NCBI GenBank assembly: GCA_045596285.1
Contig: JAZOCA010000025.1
Location: 1 to 64,000 of the forward strand
Direction: 5' to 3'
Length of the DNA: 64,000 bases
Source of the DNA: HGM11416 sp045596285
Lineage (GTDB): Bacteria > Bacillota > Clostridia > Christensenellales > Borkfalkiaceae
Of the stretch, positions 54,307 through 63,426 are shown one piece after another. Numbering within the stretch: position 1 is the first letter of the stretch; each line of letters opens with the position of its first letter. A model generated the notes under the pieces. The model was given only the letters and a program-made list of their open reading frames with translations, was not told the DNA's origin and did no database searches. A program made the translations under genes and the position numbers.

Positions 54307-54333
54307 AAAAGTGCCCCTATAGAGCGATTAACG
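54307..54333 (+). repeat. Dispersed CTATA/CGATTAA element, copy 14
   Basis: AAAAGTGCCCCTATAGAGCG then ATTAACG, 47 bp after the GH35 gene end on the minus strand. Confidence 0.85.
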
Positions 54334-54379
54334 AATATTTAACTATATTTTACGGCTATTTTTTGTTTTAAAAATATAC

Positions 54380-56149
54380 TTAGCCAAGGTCTGGCTTATC
54401 TAAAAATTCAACCCAAAAATCAGTTACACAATCCGATTCAAAAACAAGAATTTCATTTATGCCCGTTTTTAAAATGGGGGCAGGAACAAACAATGTTTTT
54501 TGCGGGCCGGCGCTGTTAAAATATCTACCTAAATTAAAGCCGTTAATTTTAACGAATCCCTTACTAAAACCGCTAAGGCGAATAAAAGTATCTGCAGGTG
54601 TATCATTTATTTTCAACACCCCGCGAACGAAGGTTGGCGAAATGATTTTATTTTTAGGCGCTTTTTTAAACTTAAGATTTTTAAGTTCTTCTTCCATAGG
54701 TAGGCAATATATCTTCCAACCAAAATGATACTGTCCGCCCAGTCTAACACCGCTAATGCCCTTTCTATCCTTTTGCAAATTCGGCCCGTAATTTACACGC
54801 CCCATATTTTCTGCAAGAATATCGAGTTTTACGCTTTCGCCCTTTTTTAGTTCAAGCGAAACTTTTTGCTCTTCATCTGGCATTTCCCATCTACAATAGG
54901 TGCTTTTTAATTTCTGATCAAAGAAAATTTGAGCGCGGTCGTGAACCTTTTCTATGGTTAAAGTTCTTTTTTCACACTCCCCTTCTAAAGTGGAACTATA
55001 TAAAATATATCCGTAATTTTGCCCAAATTCTTCCATATACGTTGGAACTGAAGAACTTATGGGAGTTGATATGTTGCCGATATTTTCAAACAAGGGTGCA
55101 ACTTCGGTAAGTTCAACTTTGCCATACGCCACCTTTTTTGTTTCTTTAGCGGTAAGTTCGGGAACGCTTCCGCAATGCTTTGCTATAATTTCTCTTACGG
55201 CGTAATAATTTGACGTGCGATCGCCCGCTTCGTTTAAAAGCGCGCAATAATCATAACTAGTAACCGTGGGCATATATTTTTCATCGTAGTTAGCGCCATT
55301 CATAAACCCAAAATTCGTGCCACCGTGAAACATATAAAAATTAAATGATGCGTTAAGTTTAAAAAAGTTTTCAAAATCGGCGCAAAGATCTTCTGACGTG
55401 CGCGTATGATGTTTTTCATACCAATGATCGAACCACCCGCACCAGTATTCTCCACACATAAGTGGTTGATTAGCCTTAAATTTTTTAAGCATAGAAAGGT
55501 TATCTTTGGAATTAGAACCAAAGTTAACAACGGTTAAATATTCTTCCAAACTTCCGCCCGAAAGCATCGTTTCGCACGCTCCGTCAGAAGTAAAATAAAT
55601 ACAGTCTATGCCGTTTTCTTCATATATTTTAGCGATTGCACGAAGATAATCTTTATCATTGCCGTATGAGCCGTATTCGTTTTCAATTTGAATCATTATT
55701 ATAGGCCCGCCGTTAGAGGAAAGATATTTGCGCACTTTACAAAGAAGCGTGTTTAAATAATTTTTTAATTTAGATATATAAAGATCGTCTTTACAGCGAA
55801 GCACCATTTTTTCGTATTTAAGTAACCACGCGGGAAAACCGCCAAATTCCCATTCCGCACAAATATATGGGCCTGGGCGCAATATGACGTTTAAACCAAG
55901 ATCTTTTGCAATCGCTATATATTCTTCAATATTAAGATTGTTTGAAAAATCAAACTGCCCTTCTTTAGGCTCGTGAAGATTCCAAGGAATATAAGTTTCA
56001 ACGGTATTTAAACCGCACTCTTTGAGCTTCAATAATCTATCATACCAATAGTCCTTGGGAACGCGGAAATAATGCATCGCGCCTGCGCGAACGGTATATT
56101 TCTCACCATCCATATAAAAATCGTTATCTTTATAAGTAAGTATGCCCAT
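54380..56149 (-). CDS. GH35 beta-galactosidase
   Basis: 589 residues. The GH35 signature GGPIIMIQIENEYG holds the acid/base Glu (ENE at about 156-158), and LMCGEYWCGWFDHW holds the nucleophile (Glu234). The end has a jelly-roll domain with NGFNLGRYFNSAGPQKTLFV, as in cytoplasmic bacterial GH35 enzymes. No signal peptide. Releases beta-galactosyl residues from oligosaccharides. The start at 56149 is 3' of a consensus promoter. It is the last enzyme of the glycan cluster but has its own promoter. Confidence 0.93.
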   Translation of the reverse strand: MGILTYKDNDFYMDGEKYTVRAGAMHYFRVPKDYWYDRLLKLKECGLNTVETYIPWNLHEPKEGQFDFSNNLNIEEYIAIAKDLGLNVILRPGPYICAEWEFGGFPAWLLKYEKMVLRCKDDLYISKLKNYLNTLLCKVRKYLSSNGGPIIMIQIENEYGSYGNDKDYLRAIAKIYEENGIDCIYFTSDGACETMLSGGSLEEYLTVVNFGSNSKDNLSMLKKFKANQPLMCGEYWCGWFDHWYEKHHTRTSEDLCADFENFFKLNASFNFYMFHGGTNFGFMNGANYDEKYMPTVTSYDYCALLNEAGDRTSNYYAVREIIAKHCGSVPELTAKETKKVAYGKVELTEVAPLFENIGNISTPISSSVPTYMEEFGQNYGYILYSSTLEGECEKRTLTIEKVHDRAQIFFDQKLKSTYCRWEMPDEEQKVSLELKKGESVKLDILAENMGRVNYGPNLQKDRKGISGVRLGGQYHFGWKIYCLPMEEELKNLKFKKAPKNKIISPTFVRGVLKINDTPADTFIRLSGFSKGFVKINGFNLGRYFNSAGPQKTLFVPAPILKTGINEILVFESDCVTDFWVEFLDKPDLG

Positions 56150-56186
56150 ACTACCCCTACCGTTATAAAATAATCTTAATGAAAGT

Positions 56187-56215
56187 ATTATATCACAGTT
56201 ATCGAACAAAATCAA
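56187..56215 (-). promoter_or_regulatory. Sigma-A promoter of the GH35 gene
   Basis: Minus strand TTGATT, 17 bp, TATAAT, immediately downstream of the terminator at 56253-56300, so GH35 is a separate transcription unit. Confidence 0.8.
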
Positions 56216-56252
56216 TACAATTTATAGATTTCACTTTAACGGATTTCCACAA

Positions 56253-56300
56253 AAAAAGCCTTACAAATTTGAGCCAAAGCGTTCTATTGTAAGGCTTTTT
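56253..56300. terminator. Terminator of the GH43/URO-D unit
   Basis: AAAAAGCCTTACAA (56253-56266) pairs with TTGTAAGGCTTTTT (56287-56300), 14 bp each and perfect, just after the URO-D-like stop. Confidence 0.9.
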
Positions 56301-56304
56301 ATTT

Positions 56305-57312
56305 TTAATATTTTTTAAATTCGTTTAACATTGCTATTACGTTTTCAGGTGGAACGTCCTGCGGGATAGCATGTGTAGGTGCAAGAATAAAACCACCGCC
56401 AGTCTTCATAATTTCTACCGTTTTTTTAATGATTTCTTTTAACTGCTTGGGCGTTTTATTTGTTAAGTCTTGCTGGGTTGATATAGTTCCCCAAAAGGCT
56501 AATCTATCACCATATTTTTCTTTAATTTCTTTTAAGTTATAAATTTCAGGTTGAACGGTTTGGTAACAGTCTAATCCTATTTCTATTAAATCTTCAAATA
56601 CTTCTTGAATATCGCCACAAGAATGTTGAAGCACAAACTTTCCGTTCTTTTTTGCGCGAGCATACATTTTTGCCATTCTTGGTTTAATGAATTCACGCCA
56701 TAAAGGAGCGCCCATAATCATACCCTTTTGCTGGCCCCAGTCGTCGCCAAAATAAATACCGTCGAATGGATATTCGTTAAAAATATCAATAACTTTAAGA
56801 TTGAACTCGCAAATTTTATCCAACAAATCGTGAACAAACTCTTTTTCCGTGATCATATATATTAATGCATCTTCCATGCCTAAATAACTCCATAAGCGTT
56901 CAAACATAGAAAATCCGATTCCAACAAAACAGAATTTATCGCCCTTTGTTTTAAGCAAATTTTCGCATTCTTCCCTTATTCTTTTTTCATTTAAATAAGG
57001 AGTAGGATATAAAGAAATATCCGGTTCGCTAATAACTGGATTATCCACTACGCCGATATCTTTATCGGCGCCACTTCTATTCCAAGTAACCCCAAAATCA
57101 TCTTTAAAATGTTCTCTTTTATCGGGCAGTTCGGTTGGATATCCCCAATATTGAGCATAATGTAAATATCCATCGTACTTATCGAAAAAATTCTCATCTT
57201 TGGTGTAATTTACCATATTTTCATACTCTTGTAAGGTAAATTCCGCATGATATGGCACTTTTAAAGATTCTTTGTGTAAAAGGGCTTGAATAACTATTTC
57301 TCTTTTTGTCAT
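56305..57312 (-). CDS. URO-D-like (methyltransferase family) protein
   Basis: 335 residues of the uroporphyrinogen decarboxylase fold: GIYFGDDWGQQKGMIMGAPL, LQHSCGDIQEVFEDLIEIG and GGGFILAPTHAIPQDVPPEN. Cytoplasmic. Members of this clade in glycan-use clusters resemble corrinoid methyltransferases (MtaA/CmuA) rather than heme enzymes; no heme genes are nearby. HSCG could hold the metal ligands. The substrate in this setting is unknown. It follows GH43 by 26 bp. Confidence 0.85.
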   Translation of the reverse strand: MTKREIVIQALLHKESLKVPYHAEFTLQEYENMVNYTKDENFFDKYDGYLHYAQYWGYPTELPDKREHFKDDFGVTWNRSGADKDIGVVDNPVISEPDISLYPTPYLNEKRIREECENLLKTKGDKFCFVGIGFSMFERLWSYLGMEDALIYMITEKEFVHDLLDKICEFNLKVIDIFNEYPFDGIYFGDDWGQQKGMIMGAPLWREFIKPRMAKMYARAKKNGKFVLQHSCGDIQEVFEDLIEIGLDCYQTVQPEIYNLKEIKEKYGDRLAFWGTISTQQDLTNKTPKQLKEIIKKTVEIMKTGGGFILAPTHAIPQDVPPENVIAMLNEFKKY

Positions 57313-57338
57313 AACTTTCTCCTACTTATATTAAGTAA

Positions 57339-58235
57339 TCACTTTATACAAATTTTACCCTCTTTTAACTCAAAGGGATAAACGACGGCGTGAACGTTTT
57401 GCCAACCTTCGGTTTTACCTTCATCAAACATATGAAATGCAATATAATCTTTCTTTCCATCAGAAAAAACAGAACAATGCCCCGGACCGTTAAACCCATC
57501 TGCCTGAGAAAGAACGGGAGTAGGATGCTTAACCCAACTTTCCCTTTTCATAGGATCTTCCCCAACTAAAGTTAACATACCTATACAATAATTATTCCAA
57601 TTTGAATGCGAACCGGAATAAAAAATATGAAGTTTATCATTCTTTATATATGCACACGCACCTTCGTTAATATAAGGAACGTTAATACCGTCGCAATTCA
57701 TTCTTTCCCATTCGTGATCTGGCTCTGAAATCAATACTCTTTCGGAAGAAATCGTATAAGCGTCTTCCATTTTTGCAATATACATATTTTGGCAAACGTT
57801 TTCGTCACCTTCCCAACCAGACCACATCATATACATAACGCCTTTCCATTTAAAAACTGTAGCGTCTATCGCCCATTTATCTGGCTTTGCGGCTATTTTT
57901 CCCGCCATTTTATACCTATCTGTAGGATTATTACTACCGTTTTCTAACACGTACATACGGTGGTTATAATTATCACCGTCGTCACAAGCGACGTAAATAT
58001 AGCATTTTCCATCTATCACGTGTAGCTCAGGAGCCCAAAGCTCTTTGCTATATTCTTTATTTTTTTCCGGCTCGTATACTACGACTGGCTCTGCAGTTAA
58101 CAACCCTTCTACCGTAGAAGATTGCGTAACACAAAGTTTCTCTGCATTATTAGTAAAGCAATGATAAAAACTTCCATTATGAAAAATTACCCAAGGGTCG
58201 CGAGCTTCATATCCGCCACTTTTCTTTAACAACAT
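57339..58235 (-). CDS. GH43 family glycosidase
   Basis: 298 residues in a five-blade propeller, no signal peptide. Catalytic residues: Asp in ARDPWV (base), Asp in AIDATVF (pKa modulator) and Glu in NEGACAYI (acid). LWAPELHV and GPGHCSVF are further GH43 motifs. It probably removes arabinofuranosyl or xylosyl side groups from imported oligosaccharides. The upstream inverted repeat suggests local control. Confidence 0.9.
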   Translation of the reverse strand: MLLKKSGGYEARDPWVIFHNGSFYHCFTNNAEKLCVTQSSTVEGLLTAEPVVVYEPEKNKEYSKELWAPELHVIDGKCYIYVACDDGDNYNHRMYVLENGSNNPTDRYKMAGKIAAKPDKWAIDATVFKWKGVMYMMWSGWEGDENVCQNMYIAKMEDAYTISSERVLISEPDHEWERMNCDGINVPYINEGACAYIKNDKLHIFYSGSHSNWNNYCIGMLTLVGEDPMKRESWVKHPTPVLSQADGFNGPGHCSVFSDGKKDYIAFHMFDEGKTEGWQNVHAVVYPFELKEGKICIK

Positions 58236-58270
58236 AACTTAATAGCTCCTTTTTATTATTATAATACCAA

Positions 58271-58316
58271 AATAACGTTGTTTTCGCTATAAATTTTACA
58301 CAAAAACAACGTTATT
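58271..58316. promoter_or_regulatory. Operator-like 14-bp inverted repeat upstream of GH43
   Basis: AATAACGTTGTTTT (58271-58284) and AAAACAACGTTATT (58303-58316) are exact inverted copies, 18 bp apart. Each arm contains AACGTT, common in LacI-family operators. They lie just upstream of the GH43 gene. Confidence 0.5.
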
Positions 58317-58332
58317 AGGCATACTTAGGATA

Positions 58333-58369
58333 TGAACGGGCTATATTTTTTGATTACAGCCCGTTCATC
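58333..58369 (-). other. Strong 11-bp hairpin after the surface protein gene
   Basis: ATGAACGGGCT (58333-58343) pairs with AGCCCGTTCAT (58359-58369). There is no T run, so it may be an mRNA 3'-end stabiliser or processing site rather than a terminator. Confidence 0.55.
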
Positions 58370-58379
58370 AAAAAATCAA

Positions 58380-61172
58380 TTAGTCTTCTTTTCTCTTCTT
58401 TAGTAAAACTGCGATTACACCTAAACCAATAGTCATTACTACTGATCCACTAACTGAAGATTGACAGCTTGAAACGCCTGCTTCAGAAGAACCGGGTTGT
58501 TCACCTGCTGCTACGTGTTCGATTTCGAAAGTAGCGGTTAATTCTGTATTTGCATTAAATTCTACAGTTACAACGTATTTACCAGCTGTTTCAGCATCAT
58601 AACCTTCGGGCATTACGATTGTGTATTCGTTAGAAGATAAAGTTTGTTTTGTACCGTCGTTATAAACAACCTTAACAACTAATTCTGCAGTATTTAAAGC
58701 TTCGCCAACGTTTAATTGAGTTTTAACGTCTTCAGCGTTGATTTCTAATGAAACAACTTCTTTTTCTGCTTTAACAACAACGTCAAAGGTAGCGGTAACT
58801 TCTTCTGCGCCGATTACTTTTACGGTAATGGTGTAAGTACCGGGTTCGTTAACGTTATAGCCTTCGGGGTAAACGATTTCGTATTCGTTGTAATTTAACG
58901 CTTTAACGTCTTCGCCATATTTAGCATTAACTGCTAATTTAGCAACGTTAAGGGTTTCGCCACATTCAAGTTCGAGGTTCATATTTGAAAGGTCGAGTTC
59001 AATTGAATCGGGAGTAACGAATTTTACAAGATTAAATCCATTAAAGTCAAACGCGCTTTCTGCACCTGAACAAATAATAGACATTTTTTGTAATCCTGCT
59101 TCAAGATTTACTAAAACTGCCGTTTTACCTTCTGCGTCAACGGTTACTTCTTGTTGTTGTTCGCCGATAGCTAATGTAAATTTCTTTGCTTCGGTTAATT
59201 CTGCAGTATTGAAAGTAAATTGATATTTACCTGCTTCAGCTACGTCAAGATAGTAAGAAAGCATACGATCGGTTTCTTTACCAACCCATACACCTTTATC
59301 CATTGAGTCAATACCGTAACGAATACCGTCTTTTGCTTCATAGGTAGCTTTTAATTGAGCGTCGATAGCGCAAACTTCAAATTCGTCCCACCAAATTGAG
59401 TATTGATTTTGAGTTTTAAATACTATTTCATTTTCGCCTTCTTTAAGATTTACTTCGAAAATGTAAGGTTGACCACCTCTTGAATGAAGGTTTACTTCAC
59501 GAGCTACACCGTTTTCGGTAATGGTTGCTTTATCATAGTCGTAATTATTTGCCGTGGCATACGATTTAAATAAGTACTTGCCTGCAGCACCGGTATTGTT
59601 AATTCTAATAGTCATGGTAACTTGTCTGTTTTCAGCAGCGCCAGCACCGTTTGAACCAATTCTGAAATATCCGTCTGTTACTCTGTAACTTTCAATAATA
59701 TAGAAAATTCTACCTGCACACTCATCAGTTCCTTCGCCCTTGATGCCTGCGTTCATATAATACGAAAGCTTGCCAGTGCTATTAACACCGTCAAATTCAA
59801 CTACCTTACCTTCGTATTCGGTTCCTTCGTTACTAACTACTACGGTATAACTTGCCTTTAAATCAGAATCTACCATTTCAACAACAACTTCTTTAGAGCC
59901 AAAGTCTCTTAAGCTGGGAACTGAAACAGTATATTGATCTGCGGTAAGAAGAGTTTTTTGAGTTCCTTTTACGTAGTATACAGCAAGACCTTCTGCAGAG
60001 AATTCTCTATCAGGGTTGTATGAAGTTTTAGCCTTTGAAGTATCAATTTCAAGGAAAATTTCTTGTTTTTCTTCAATTGTAATTTGGTGCATCCACCAGT
60101 TACTTACGTATACGCCGTCAGCAGCGCCTGCATCTAATTCTTCAGTTCTTGCTGCGTTAACGTAGGTTAATTGATTTTCAATTTTTAAAGTATTTAAACC
60201 TTCGTTTAAGGTTACGTTAAAATGGTTCCAAGAATCGCCAGACCAACCAGCAGCGGTTGAGAATGAATAGTAAGGCTTGCCATCAAAAGTAAGAACTTCA
60301 CCGTTTAAAGTGTATTTAGCGCGGTTAGCTAATCCGTTACCTGCCATAACTGCAAAGCCAAGAGTATATTCGCCAGCTTTAGGAGCAAATACGTTATAAA
60401 CAGCACCACCTTGTTTGCCATAATCTGCAGCGTTATCAAATGCGTTAAGACCTAAAACGTCATGAGAAAGTGCTGCATCGCCAAAATGTTCAGCAACGAT
60501 ACCCATGGGATAAGTCATCTTCTTGCCTTCTATAGCCTGTATTGCAGACTTAAAGGGAGATACGCAGAAACTGTATAACCAACAGGTATAGTTTTCACCC
60601 ATGGTTAAAACGATTGTGTTCATTCCTTTTACAAGAGTAACTTCCAATACGGTAGGATCTGCGGGAGCACCGGTTTTTAAAAGTTTATTATCTTTAATGT
60701 TTACGTCTACAGCTTCGCCATCGTTTACAACGAGTTTAGCACCGCCGGTAGCACCGTCCCAACATTCAGAGTATAAGTAAAGATAAGCAGTGCCTTCTAC
60801 AGTAGAATCAATTTTGAAAGTTACGGCAAGATTACTTCTTTTATCGCCACTATTAGAACCGAACGGATGAGACCCCGTACCGCAATCCATCCAAGTATTA
60901 GCGTAGCCGCCAAACATCCATGCTTGACCGTCTACACCAGCATAAGCTTGCGCACCGAAACGGATAGTAGGCTTGCCATCGTAGGGAATTGCAAATGCTT
61001 CGGTTTTAGGAGCTTCTACGTTGATAATAGAAGTGTCGTTATGAGTAGGTTTAACTTCCTCTACAACTTCGTCTTCAGCATGTACAACTTTATTAGTTGC
61101 CATACTTACTGCGCTACCTGCAAAGCAGGTAATTGCTAGCGTAGCTAGCAAAATAGCTAAGAATTTTCTCAT
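58380..61172 (-). CDS. Large surface protein with carbohydrate-binding-like and Ig-like modules
   Basis: 930 residues. Sec signal peptide at the start (MRKFLAILLATLAITCFAG). Two or three CBM-like modules with repeated W-aromatic patterns (about 50-210, 235-360, 450-590) are followed by at least two Ig-like modules (EPGTYTITVKVIG and TAGKYVVTVEFNA). The end is a Ser-rich linker, hydrophobic segment and KKRKED tail. This is like a sortase sorting signal but no LPXTG-type motif is visible. A glycan-binding surface protein is likely. Start at 61172 by GGAGG position. Confidence 0.85.
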   Translation of the reverse strand: MRKFLAILLATLAITCFAGSAVSMATNKVVHAEDEVVEEVKPTHNDTSIINVEAPKTEAFAIPYDGKPTIRFGAQAYAGVDGQAWMFGGYANTWMDCGTGSHPFGSNSGDKRSNLAVTFKIDSTVEGTAYLYLYSECWDGATGGAKLVVNDGEAVDVNIKDNKLLKTGAPADPTVLEVTLVKGMNTIVLTMGENYTCWLYSFCVSPFKSAIQAIEGKKMTYPMGIVAEHFGDAALSHDVLGLNAFDNAADYGKQGGAVYNVFAPKAGEYTLGFAVMAGNGLANRAKYTLNGEVLTFDGKPYYSFSTAAGWSGDSWNHFNVTLNEGLNTLKIENQLTYVNAARTEELDAGAADGVYVSNWWMHQITIEEKQEIFLEIDTSKAKTSYNPDREFSAEGLAVYYVKGTQKTLLTADQYTVSVPSLRDFGSKEVVVEMVDSDLKASYTVVVSNEGTEYEGKVVEFDGVNSTGKLSYYMNAGIKGEGTDECAGRIFYIIESYRVTDGYFRIGSNGAGAAENRQVTMTIRINNTGAAGKYLFKSYATANNYDYDKATITENGVAREVNLHSRGGQPYIFEVNLKEGENEIVFKTQNQYSIWWDEFEVCAIDAQLKATYEAKDGIRYGIDSMDKGVWVGKETDRMLSYYLDVAEAGKYQFTFNTAELTEAKKFTLAIGEQQQEVTVDAEGKTAVLVNLEAGLQKMSIICSGAESAFDFNGFNLVKFVTPDSIELDLSNMNLELECGETLNVAKLAVNAKYGEDVKALNYNEYEIVYPEGYNVNEPGTYTITVKVIGAEEVTATFDVVVKAEKEVVSLEINAEDVKTQLNVGEALNTAELVVKVVYNDGTKQTLSSNEYTIVMPEGYDAETAGKYVVTVEFNANTELTATFEIEHVAAGEQPGSSEAGVSSCQSSVSGSVVMTIGLGVIAVLLKKRKED

Positions 61173-61217
61173 TTTCATTCCTCCATATTTTTTTACAGGT
61201 TGCACCTGTTAGAGCCT

Positions 61218-63410
61218 TTATTTATTGAATACAGAGTTGCCCCCGTAAACTTCAATTCGTTCGATTTCGATATCTTCAAACGAGTTAAGAATAAGTTTAA
61301 ATTCGTGTGCCCCTTCACCAGCATATAAGTATGCAATAGCGCAGTTACCTTCGTTATAGTCTGCATTTGCACCTTGTGCGGGTAGAGGTATAGTACCTAT
61401 ATCTTTGCCATCGATTTGCATTTCAGCAATAGCCAAGGTTGAAGTAGGATTGTTGTAGTAAATCTTAAACGTTTGATATCCTGCCATACCTTCGAAATCA
61501 AAACGTAGACCGCCCATACAAACTAAGGTAACGGTTTTTTCGTTTACGATAGCATCTGTAGATACGTAATAATCGTTTACGTCATATTGTTGATAATATG
61601 CATCAGTTAAGTGAGTTACGTCTTCTACGTAGAAGTCATCAATGAATAAAGAGCTTGAATAACTTACGTCAGTTCCGGGCATATATTCAATACCGATTAA
61701 TTCGTTTGCCTGTTCTGCGGTGAAATATAATTCAAGTTTTACAAACACGTCAGCGGTAATGGGGTTAATATATGAACGATACTTATTGCCTGCAAATAAA
61801 CGCATTTCTCTATCTGCACCGCCAAGAACCCAAAGGGTTACGCGATAACGGTTGCCGGGGATAAGTGAAACTTTTTGATATGCTTTACATTTTTCTTCAG
61901 TAGAAGGAGTTTCAAGCATACCGCCATATTCGCCTAAATGCGCTTTAGCTGCGGTAGCTGCAAAGGTTGTGCCTTCATCGCCTTCAAAAGACCAGCCGTG
62001 GGTATCTCCACGTTCAAAACTACGGTTGGTAAGAGATACTTGAGGAATTTCTTCAGCGTTTTGAACCGCAACTGTGTATTTATCTTGACCGATTGAACCA
62101 CCACGCGCTACGATTTGAGCTTCTAAGTTTTTAACGGTTACATCAGTAATTTCGTTAAAAGTTAAGGTGTTGGGGAAGTTTTTACCGCAGTATGCGAAAG
62201 CACCCCAGTAAACGCCTAACTCGTCTGAGTTAGCATTTGTATAGTTATGATATTTAGATTCTCCGTTCATGTAGTCTTGATACTTAAGAGGTAAATTCTT
62301 AAATCCGTGCATAAGGCCGATTAAACCGCCTACGGTACAAGCCGTACAGTCACCGTCTAAGCCAGCAAGTGAAGTTATCTTAACACTCTTTTCGAAATCG
62401 TTTTCGCCGTAAATTAAACCTAAGAAAATCATACCGGCATTTGCATTAATAGAGAAACCTGCTTTATCTGATTGATTAACAAGTTTGGGGAAAACTAATC
62501 TTTCAACAACACCAGCACAAGCCTTTCTCCAATCCACGCCGTCTTCATAGCAGTTAACAACGTATTTATAAATTTCATAAATTTCGTTGTTTTTATCCAT
62601 ACGATCAAAAGCAGCTTCTAAAACATCTCTGGGATTATCGTATTGCCAAGCAAGAGAGTACATTAATGCACATAATTTACCTAAGTATAAGCATAGCGCA
62701 TCCCCTTGTACGGGAGTGAAAATTTCAGCGTATGCTTCTGCAGCCAAAGGCATATATGGGAAGATAGAACCAAGAGTTTCGTTTTCAATCCAAGATTCGG
62801 TTACCCAATATCCTCTATTACCATACATTCTTTGGCCGGTATAAGGTGCCATATATCCGTTATTGCGAATAGTATCAAGAACAGTTTCACCGCCACCAAC
62901 GTCAGCAACTGAATAATGATCCCAAGCAGCCGCAATATCTTGAGCACCAAGATCGGGACCGTAATCACGGAAAATAAATTGATTTAATACGTCTACGTGC
63001 ATATCGTCATCTGAGTATACAGTATTATAAGTAACACGGGGATCACAGATAGGTCCGGTACGTAATGCGTTAACGCCAATACTACCTGAAGCAATTGCTC
63101 CGTTAGGTTCCCAATATTTATCATCCATAGCAATGTAAGCAATCGTGCCGGGAACAACAACAGCATCTAAGGGTTTAGCGTTGTTGGTCGTTCTGCAATA
63201 TTCGTAACCGCTACCTAAACCTATTGCGCTACCCGTCCACATGCCAAGTAGTTTATCGCGAACGGTTTCTTTATCTAATTCAACAGTTTCGCTTGCTACG
63301 TAGTTTTGTCTATCATTCCAGTTTCCTTTCATAGTACCTTTAGATCCCTCCGTACAAGCAGCAGAAAATAACATCATGCCTGCTAATAAAAATCCTATTG
63401 CTTTTTTCAT
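61218..63410 (-). CDS. Secreted ADP-ribosylglycohydrolase-fold lipoprotein
   Basis: 730 residues. Lipobox SAAC (Cys19). The ADP-ribosylglycohydrolase fold starts LLGMWTGSAIGLGSGYEY, with VYSDDDMHVD (metal-binding Asp) and GLDGDCTACTVGGLIGLMHG (second metal site). The C-terminal part contains a CBM_4_9-like region (SFERGDTHGWSFEGD) and a further jelly-roll. Members inside glycan clusters are thought to act on sugars rather than ADP-ribose. It is 16 bp after the permease gene. Confidence 0.85.
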   Translation of the reverse strand: MKKAIGFLLAGMMLFSAACTEGSKGTMKGNWNDRQNYVASETVELDKETVRDKLLGMWTGSAIGLGSGYEYCRTTNNAKPLDAVVVPGTIAYIAMDDKYWEPNGAIASGSIGVNALRTGPICDPRVTYNTVYSDDDMHVDVLNQFIFRDYGPDLGAQDIAAAWDHYSVADVGGGETVLDTIRNNGYMAPYTGQRMYGNRGYWVTESWIENETLGSIFPYMPLAAEAYAEIFTPVQGDALCLYLGKLCALMYSLAWQYDNPRDVLEAAFDRMDKNNEIYEIYKYVVNCYEDGVDWRKACAGVVERLVFPKLVNQSDKAGFSINANAGMIFLGLIYGENDFEKSVKITSLAGLDGDCTACTVGGLIGLMHGFKNLPLKYQDYMNGESKYHNYTNANSDELGVYWGAFAYCGKNFPNTLTFNEITDVTVKNLEAQIVARGGSIGQDKYTVAVQNAEEIPQVSLTNRSFERGDTHGWSFEGDEGTTFAATAAKAHLGEYGGMLETPSTEEKCKAYQKVSLIPGNRYRVTLWVLGGADREMRLFAGNKYRSYINPITADVFVKLELYFTAEQANELIGIEYMPGTDVSYSSSLFIDDFYVEDVTHLTDAYYQQYDVNDYYVSTDAIVNEKTVTLVCMGGLRFDFEGMAGYQTFKIYYNNPTSTLAIAEMQIDGKDIGTIPLPAQGANADYNEGNCAIAYLYAGEGAHEFKLILNSFEDIEIERIEVYGGNSVFNK

Positions 63411-63426
63411 TTTTTTTCTCCTTTAT

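Noticed and set aside
58333..58369. Hairpin as a rho-independent terminator
   Set aside because: The stem is strong but there is no T run on either side; listed as a hairpin of unknown role instead.
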